Assembly: GCA_012032075.1 (NCBI GenBank) | Contig: JAAURU010000060.1 | Span: 1-12,302, forward strand | Length of the DNA stretch: 12,302 nucleotides | Source of the DNA: Flavobacterium sp. | GTDB taxonomy: Bacteria > Bacteroidota > Bacteroidia > Flavobacteriales > Flavobacteriaceae | Direction of reading: 5' to 3' | In this document: piece after piece, positions 7,510 to 12,302 of the stretch | How positions within the stretch are numbered: position 1 is the first letter of the stretch | How the letters are laid out: each line of letters opens with the position of its first letter | The notes under the pieces: model-generated | The model's input: only the letters and a program-made list of their open reading frames with translations | Told to the model about the DNA's origin: nothing | The model's database searches: none | Program-made: the position numbers and the translations under genes

Positions 7510-8256
7510 ATGACTACAAAAATTATCCTATCATATACAATAATACTAGTTACATTATTTTCTTTCAGCCAAAATATAAATCATGAGGCTACTTATCGTA
7601 TTTATATTCAAGAAGAAATTAATAAAAAGTATTCTAGTGAAATGGTACAGGAACAAGAAACGGTTAAAAATGCTACTAAAAAAGTTATTCTTAAACTTGT
7701 TTTTAATGAATCTAAAGCGATGTATTTCGTAGATCATGGCTTAAACGACCCTATAAATGATTTTAATTATTCTATGGCATTAACTTATTCTTTGGGAGAA
7801 ACTCCTTATTATACAGATAAAAATAGAGGTATTTCTTTTTATAATAATTTAGAAGATGAGTTTTATAAACAAGGAGAGTTTCTAGTTACAGATAGTATTC
7901 CTAAATGGAAATTAACAAACGAAACTAAAAAAATAAATAATTATACTTGTTATAAAGCTACGTATGAAAAGGAGTATCCTTATTATGCAGATAAAGTGTT
8001 AAAAACAATTACCGCATGGTATTGCCCAGAATTTCCTTATTCTTATGGCCCAAAAGGCTTTGGTGGTTTACCAGGATTAATATTTGAAGTTCAAGACGAC
8101 AAAACCGTTATAGGTATTGAATCTATAGTTTTAAATAATAATGATAAAGAAATCATCCTTCCTACTAAAGGTAAAGTAATAACAAATGTTGACTTTTATA
8201 TAAAATTATATAAATCTATTAAAGAATATATTGATTCGATTAAAAGTAAAGATTAA
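7510..8256 (+). CDS. GLPGLI family secreted protein
   Basis: The 248-residue product has a signal peptide (MTTKIILSYTIILVTLFSFSQ, residues 1-21) and the signature GGLPGLIFEV near residues 188-197, which names this Bacteroidota family (TIGR01200). The preceding WYCPEFPYSYGPKGFG stretch and the IPKWKLTNETKKINNYTCYKATY segment are also typical. Length is normal. The molecular function of the family is not established. Members are exported and often encoded next to a carboxypeptidase-regulatory/TonB-type outer-membrane protein, as here, where that gene starts 41 bp downstream on the same strand. They may work together at the envelope, but that is inferred from gene order. Confidence 0.9.
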   Translation: MTTKIILSYTIILVTLFSFSQNINHEATYRIYIQEEINKKYSSEMVQEQETVKNATKKVILKLVFNESKAMYFVDHGLNDPINDFNYSMALTYSLGETPYYTDKNRGISFYNNLEDEFYKQGEFLVTDSIPKWKLTNETKKINNYTCYKATYEKEYPYYADKVLKTITAWYCPEFPYSYGPKGFGGLPGLIFEVQDDKTVIGIESIVLNNNDKEIILPTKGKVITNVDFYIKLYKSIKEYIDSIKSKD

Positions 8257-8261
8257 AATAA

Positions 8262-8284
8262 CTATTTTTAGCTTTTCTAAATAG
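8262..8284 (+). terminator. Weak bulged hairpin between the GLPGLI and TonB-receptor genes
   Basis: CTATTTTTAG (8262-8271) can pair with CTAAATAG (8277-8284) apart from two bulged T, and is followed by ATAATTTTT. It could attenuate transcription between the two genes. The stem is A/T rich and weak, so this may be chance. Confidence 0.25.
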
Positions 8285-8297
8285 ATAATTTTTATTA

Positions 8298-10959
8298 ATG
8301 TTAAAATTTTATTTTTTTCTTTTTCTTCCTTTACTTTCCTTCTCTCAAACCCTCACAGGAACAGTAAAAGACAGTCTCAACAATCCTTTGCCTAATGCGA
8401 ATGTAATTGCAAAACCTTTAGTAGAAAATGAAGGTTTAAAATTCTCTATTGCAGACCATTTAGGGCGTTATAAGTTAGATTTAGAGAAAAACATAGCTTA
8501 TGAAATTAAAGTTTCTTATTTAGGTTATAAAGAAGCTATTCTAAATATAGAAACTACTTCTACTTTAAAAGAGTATCATTTTGTATTACAAGAAAAAGGA
8601 GAGCAACTCAAGGAAATTATTATTGACTACGAGTATAAACCTATTATTGTTAAAAAAGACACCTTAATTTATGATGTAAAGGCTTTTGCAAGCGGTAACG
8701 AGCGTAAAATGAAAGAACTATTAGAAAAGTTGCCAAATGTTGAAGTTGGTAAAGATGGTTCTGTTACTGTACAAGGTAAAAGAGTTACACAAATGTTAGT
8801 TGAGGGTAAATTGTTTTTTGGTGGGGGTTCTAAATTAGCTGTTGAGAATATTCCAGCTGATGCCTTAGATAAAATTGAAGTAATTGATAATTTTAACACC
8901 GTAGGTTTTTTAAAGCAAGTTTCAGATAGTGATGAACTGGCAATGAATGTAAAACTCAAAGAAGACAAAAAGAAATTTGTTTTTGGAGATGTTGAAGCAG
9001 GTGTTGAAGTAGCAAACGATAACGGTTTTCACTTGTTACATACTGCTTTGTTTTATTACAGCCCAAAAACTAATCTTAGTTTTATAGGAGATATTAATAA
9101 TATTGGGAAAAAGACCTTTTCTTTTGAAGACATGATGCGTTTTCAAGGTGGTGTTAGCTCTTTTTTAAACAAACGAAAACAACTTACTAATTTATATAAC
9201 TTTTCAAGTGATAATACAACAGTAATTGAAAATAAATCACAATTTGGAGCATTTAATTTTCGTCAAGAAATAAATCAAAAACTAGACATTGAAGGGTTTG
9301 GTATATTTTCAAAATTATTTTCTGCAAGTCTTGTAGCAAGTCAAAATGAATATTTACAAAACAATGCTTTTACTTTTGAAAATAGAACTACAAATGGAGA
9401 AAACAAAACTATTTTAGGTATAGGTAATATAAAGCTAAATTATAATCCTAGTGATGTTTCTAAATGGTATTACAACTCACAATATCAATTTAGCACTAAC
9501 AACATTTCAAGTTTTTTATCCTCTATACGAGATGGTCAACAGAATACATTTGAAACTCTTAACAATGCTGATAATGGACAATTAAAACAGTTTATAGAAT
9601 GGCACAAACAATATAAAAACACCAATCACACCACTACTTTTGTAGTGAATCAAAGTTATGAAAACAACAAACCCATAAACACTTGGCTCACTGACACCGA
9701 ATTTTTAACGGGCTTAATCCCATTACAAAACGATAGTTTTTACAACATACAGCAAATTAAAAAGGTTAAAAGTAATAATGTCGATGTCTTGTTAAAACAT
9801 TACTGGATTTTAAACAATTTCAACCATTTATATACCAATGTGGGTAACAATTATGGCACAACAAATTTACAAATTTCTGAACAACAGTTTTTAACAAATA
9901 ATTCTATTAATGATTTTGCTAATGGTGGTTTTGGTAATGATATGAACTATTTATTAAATGATTTTTATGTAGGATTTGAGTATAAATTTAAAATAGGAAA
10001 ATGGGTAAATAGACCTGCTATTTATACTCATTTTTATCATTTAAAAACCAAACAAATTACTGATAGTTATACAATAAATAGAAACTATTTTGAACCACAG
10101 TTTAATAGTGAATATGAGTTTAACCAATCGGAATCTTTAAAATTTAGTTATAAATTAGTTAATGAATTTCCTGAAGCTTCAAAATTATTAGAACGATTTA
10201 CTCTACAAAGCTTTAATTCAGTTTTTAAAGGAAATGCTTTGTTAAGTAACGAGCGTTTCCATTCGGCTAGTTTAAATTATTCACGAATGAGTATGTTTAG
10301 AGGATTAATGGCTTTTGGAACGGTAAATTTTAATAAAAAAGTGAGAAACCACTAGAAATGTAATTGAATTAAACGGAATCAATCAATTTACAACTCCCAT
10401 TATTACTGATAATCCTGAAACTAACTGGAGTGTTTTTGGTAACGTTAGTAAAAAAATATACCTGTTTAGACTACAATTAAACACTAATTTAAGCTGGTTT
10501 AATTACATACAAACGTTAAATAATGAAACTACTGCAAACAATAGAAATAATCAATCTGTGGGTCTAAAATTAAGTACTCAAACTAAGAAACTACCTAGCA
10601 TTAGTGTTAGTTACAACAAAAGTTTTAGCCAGTTTTCAGGTTTAACATCATCTACTTTGACAAATGATATTTTTACGTTTAATTTAGACATTGACTTTTT
10701 AAAACACTTTAATTTAAAAACTGATTACGAACTTAATTTTAACGAGAATAGTTTGAACCAAAAAACAAATTATAGAATAGGAAATGCTTATTTAAGTTAC
10801 CAAAAGAAAAACAATCCCTTTCGTTTTGAACTATCTGCTCAAAACTATTTGAATAATGGAACTATCATTAACAATTCGTTTTCTGATTTCTTAATTTCAA
10901 ACAATACTACCTTTACTTTACCTAGAATTGTTATGCTTTCTATTAGTTATAAGTTGTAA
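8298..10959 (+). CDS. TonB-dependent receptor-like outer-membrane protein with carboxypeptidase-regulatory domain, frameshifted
   Basis: The gene starts with a signal peptide (residues 1-17, PLLSFSQ). A CarboxypepD_reg-like beta-sandwich follows (about 18-105: LTGTVKDSLNNPLPNANV, GRYKLDL, VSYLGYKEA), then a TonB-type plug (about 110-225: LEKLPNVEVGKDGSVTVQGK, IPADALDKIEVIDN). The rest is a long outer-membrane beta-barrel ending RIVMLSISYKL. The first frame stops at 10353 after KKVRNH. Removing one C from the CC at 10349-10350 gives KKVRNTRNVIELNG and an open frame to 10959, for 886 residues, normal for the family. A two-base loss would also fit. Without the correction the last 200 or so barrel residues are lost. 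There is no SusD partner, so this is not a SusC/D pair. It pairs with the GLPGLI gene. The substrate is unknown. Confidence 0.85.
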
Positions 10960-12302
10960 GAATTTTTATAAAAGACTCTTAATTCAGTATCAATTACTTG
11001 TTTGGATTTGGTTAATTCAAGAAGTTCATTTGTTTTATTGGTTACAATATATTTGGTCACTAATTTTCGGTAAATATCTAATTTATCTATATATTCTGAA
11101 TATAAATTTAGAAATGTAGCAATATAATGTTCTTTAATATGGTTAGATTCTGATAATAACTGATACAAACGACTTAAATCTTCATTGGTAAAATTAAGTT
11201 CTGTATTAAGTCGGCTTAATTCGTTATTTGCTGTATTCAATTTGTTTTTCGCAGCTGAGAGTTTCTTATTTTGTTTAAATATATAAGTTATGACCATCAA
11301 TAAAACGATACTCAATAAGCTAATTAGAATGATAAAGTTCTTTAATTTTGATTTTTGCTCATAACTTCTAGTTTCATAAGCATTTGTAATTGCTGGAAGG
11401 ATATTGGAAATATTGACGAATCGTAAAGGGGAATTGTAAAATTTGGCATCTTCCATTGAAAAAGTGATAAAATTGTGTGCTCTATCAATATCATTTTCAG
11501 AATATAATATCATGGCTAATTCTGTTAAAGAGGCATTATCTTTAACATTGGAACGAATATCAGAAATGGCAGAAAGAATTAAGTATTTTTTTTGGTTTTC
11601 AATATCATTCTTTAATTGGAATAACAAAGAACGTTCAAAAGTTACCATAGAGTAATTTCGATTTCCAATTTTTAAAACTTGTAATCTTTTGGAATTAATT
11701 ACTAAGGCTTTTTCTAATTCTCGATTATCTCTGTATTTTTTTTCTAATAAAGCTAGATTTTCAGAAGAAGAATTGGCTAGTTTTTCTGATAAGGAATCTT
11801 TGTATTTTGTGTATAATAAATCATAATCTGACTTACTGTTTTTCACCATTGTATAAAAGCTTAAACCAGAAAAGGCTTCTTTATGAATGAAATAGTAATC
11901 AAGAATTAATGCATCAGTTAAGTTTTTAGTTTTTATATCTTGAACAATATCTAATGCTTCCTTATACCTTCCAGAATCTACTAGAAGTCTGCCTAGTTTC
12001 AATTTAGATTCGGTTATTTTGAATTGGTCTTTGAGTTTTTCAGCAACTTCAAAGTTTTTCTCTGTATAGAAAAGCGCTTTATCAAAACTATAATATTGGT
12101 ATTCGTCAATTATTTTAGAAATAATAAAGTATTGATTGGTAAGATTTGCTTTTTCATCTTTAAGAAGCGATTCAAGGTTTTTAATTTTATTTTCCTTGTT
12201 TTTGACATAGGTTTTACTCTTACTAATTTCTTTTTCAAGAATAGATATTAAAGAATCTGTATCGTTTAAAGCAAAACTAGAAGTCGTTAATTAAAAAGAA
12301 GA
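10947..12302 (-). pseudogene. DUF6377-type PUL regulator (TPR, membrane segment, coiled coil), 3'-truncated and running off the window
   Basis: The frame is open from 12290 to the stop at 10947 (448 codons). It starts with the tail of a signal peptide (LTTSSFALND). TPR-like helices follow (GRYKEALDIVQ, YLILSAISDIRSN, ENDIDRAHNFITFSMEDA), then one membrane segment (about 11340-11280, FIILISLLSIVLLMV). A coiled coil (about 11275-11130, KLNTANNELSRLNTELN) and NHIKEHYIATFLNLYSEYIDKLD come last. This order matches the DUF6377 family of Bacteroidota regulators, usually next to susC/susD. Family members continue past the FYKN motif for roughly 100 more residues carrying a LuxR-like helix-turn-helix. 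Here FYKN is followed by SYNL and a stop, encoded by the complement of the TonB-receptor 3' end. A TAA at 12293-12291 breaks the signal peptide; removing one base at 12291-12292 would restore FFLLTTSSFA. The true start is outside the window. Confidence 0.8.

Larger units (their letters stand above)
5561..10962. other. Putative replacement block (or assembly chimera) inside a polysaccharide utilisation locus
   Basis: At the left edge a SusE-like gene is cut in its first domain. At the right edge a DUF6377-type regulator is cut after FYKN, well before its C-terminal domain. Both are on the minus strand, in the order regulator then susE expected of a PUL. The block between them carries unrelated genes: a 222-residue unknown, the 21-bp repeats, and the plus-strand small protein, GLPGLI and TonB-receptor genes. 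Neither edge shows a clear target duplication, integrase, transposase or tRNA. The boundaries are approximate: left within about 5555-5573, right within about 10957-10965. Confidence 0.6.

Noticed and set aside
8669..8968. Minus-strand open frame of 99 codons inside the TonB-receptor gene
   Set aside because: It lies opposite the conserved plug domain and has serine/leucine-rich composition typical of antisense reading.
10320..10360. Programmed ribosomal frameshift in the TonB receptor
   Set aside because: An A6 run lies upstream, but the break is at CC some 9 bases later, and similar indels occur in several unrelated genes, so an error or mutation is more likely.
8298..10959. SusC of the neighbouring PUL
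   Set aside because: It is on the opposite strand, lacks an adjacent SusD, pairs with a GLPGLI gene, and its plug region is of the GLPGLI-associated type rather than SusC.
11443..12251. Plus-strand open frames of 70 and 75 codons within the regulator
   Set aside because: Both are antisense to a recognisable regulator and have phenylalanine/lysine-rich low-complexity translations.

Overview
The window looks like a low-GC member of the Bacteroidota, most likely Flavobacteriaceae. The DNA is very A/T rich, and genes are preceded by A-rich tracts rather than Shine-Dalgarno sites. A TAnnTTTG-type -7 promoter box is present. Gene content is also typical of the group: SusE-like protein, GH30 lipoproteins, a T9SS sorting tail, a GLPGLI protein, a carboxypeptidase-regulatory/TonB receptor and a DUF6377-type regulator.

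Region 1 (1-5560, all minus strand) is the distal part of a polysaccharide utilisation operon. In transcription order it holds a SusE-like glycan-binding protein without its N-terminus, two GH30 lipoprotein glycosidases, a secreted ricin-type lectin with a T9SS tail, and the signal peptide of a further secreted protein that runs off the left edge. The likely job is capture and cleavage of a beta-glucan, possibly beta-1,6-linked or beta-1,6-branched; this substrate is inferred from the family.

Region 2 (about 5561-10960) is a separate block. It holds an unrecognised 222-residue helical protein (minus strand, with its own terminator) and, upstream of it, 13 exact-period 21-bp degenerate repeats centred on GTAC. 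Divergently (plus strand) follow a small secreted two-cysteine protein, a GLPGLI protein and a large outer-membrane TonB-receptor-like protein.

Region 3 (about 10960-12302, minus strand) is a DUF6377-type TPR/membrane/coiled-coil regulator cut off before its C-terminal DNA-binding part.

The regulator and the SusE operon lie on the same strand in the order expected of a PUL (regulator, susC, susD, susE, enzymes). The regulator's 3' end, all of susC and susD, and the susE 5' end are missing, and region 2 sits in their place. This is either a real replacement with loss of PUL function or a chimeric assembly; the sequence alone cannot decide.

Several genes (left-edge secreted protein, both GH30s, TonB receptor, regulator signal peptide and perhaps the lectin tail) carry single-base indels. 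Each one, when corrected, restores a family-typical protein. So many in 12 kb suggests unpolished sequence, though real decay is possible. No tRNA, rRNA, CRISPR array or transposase gene was seen.
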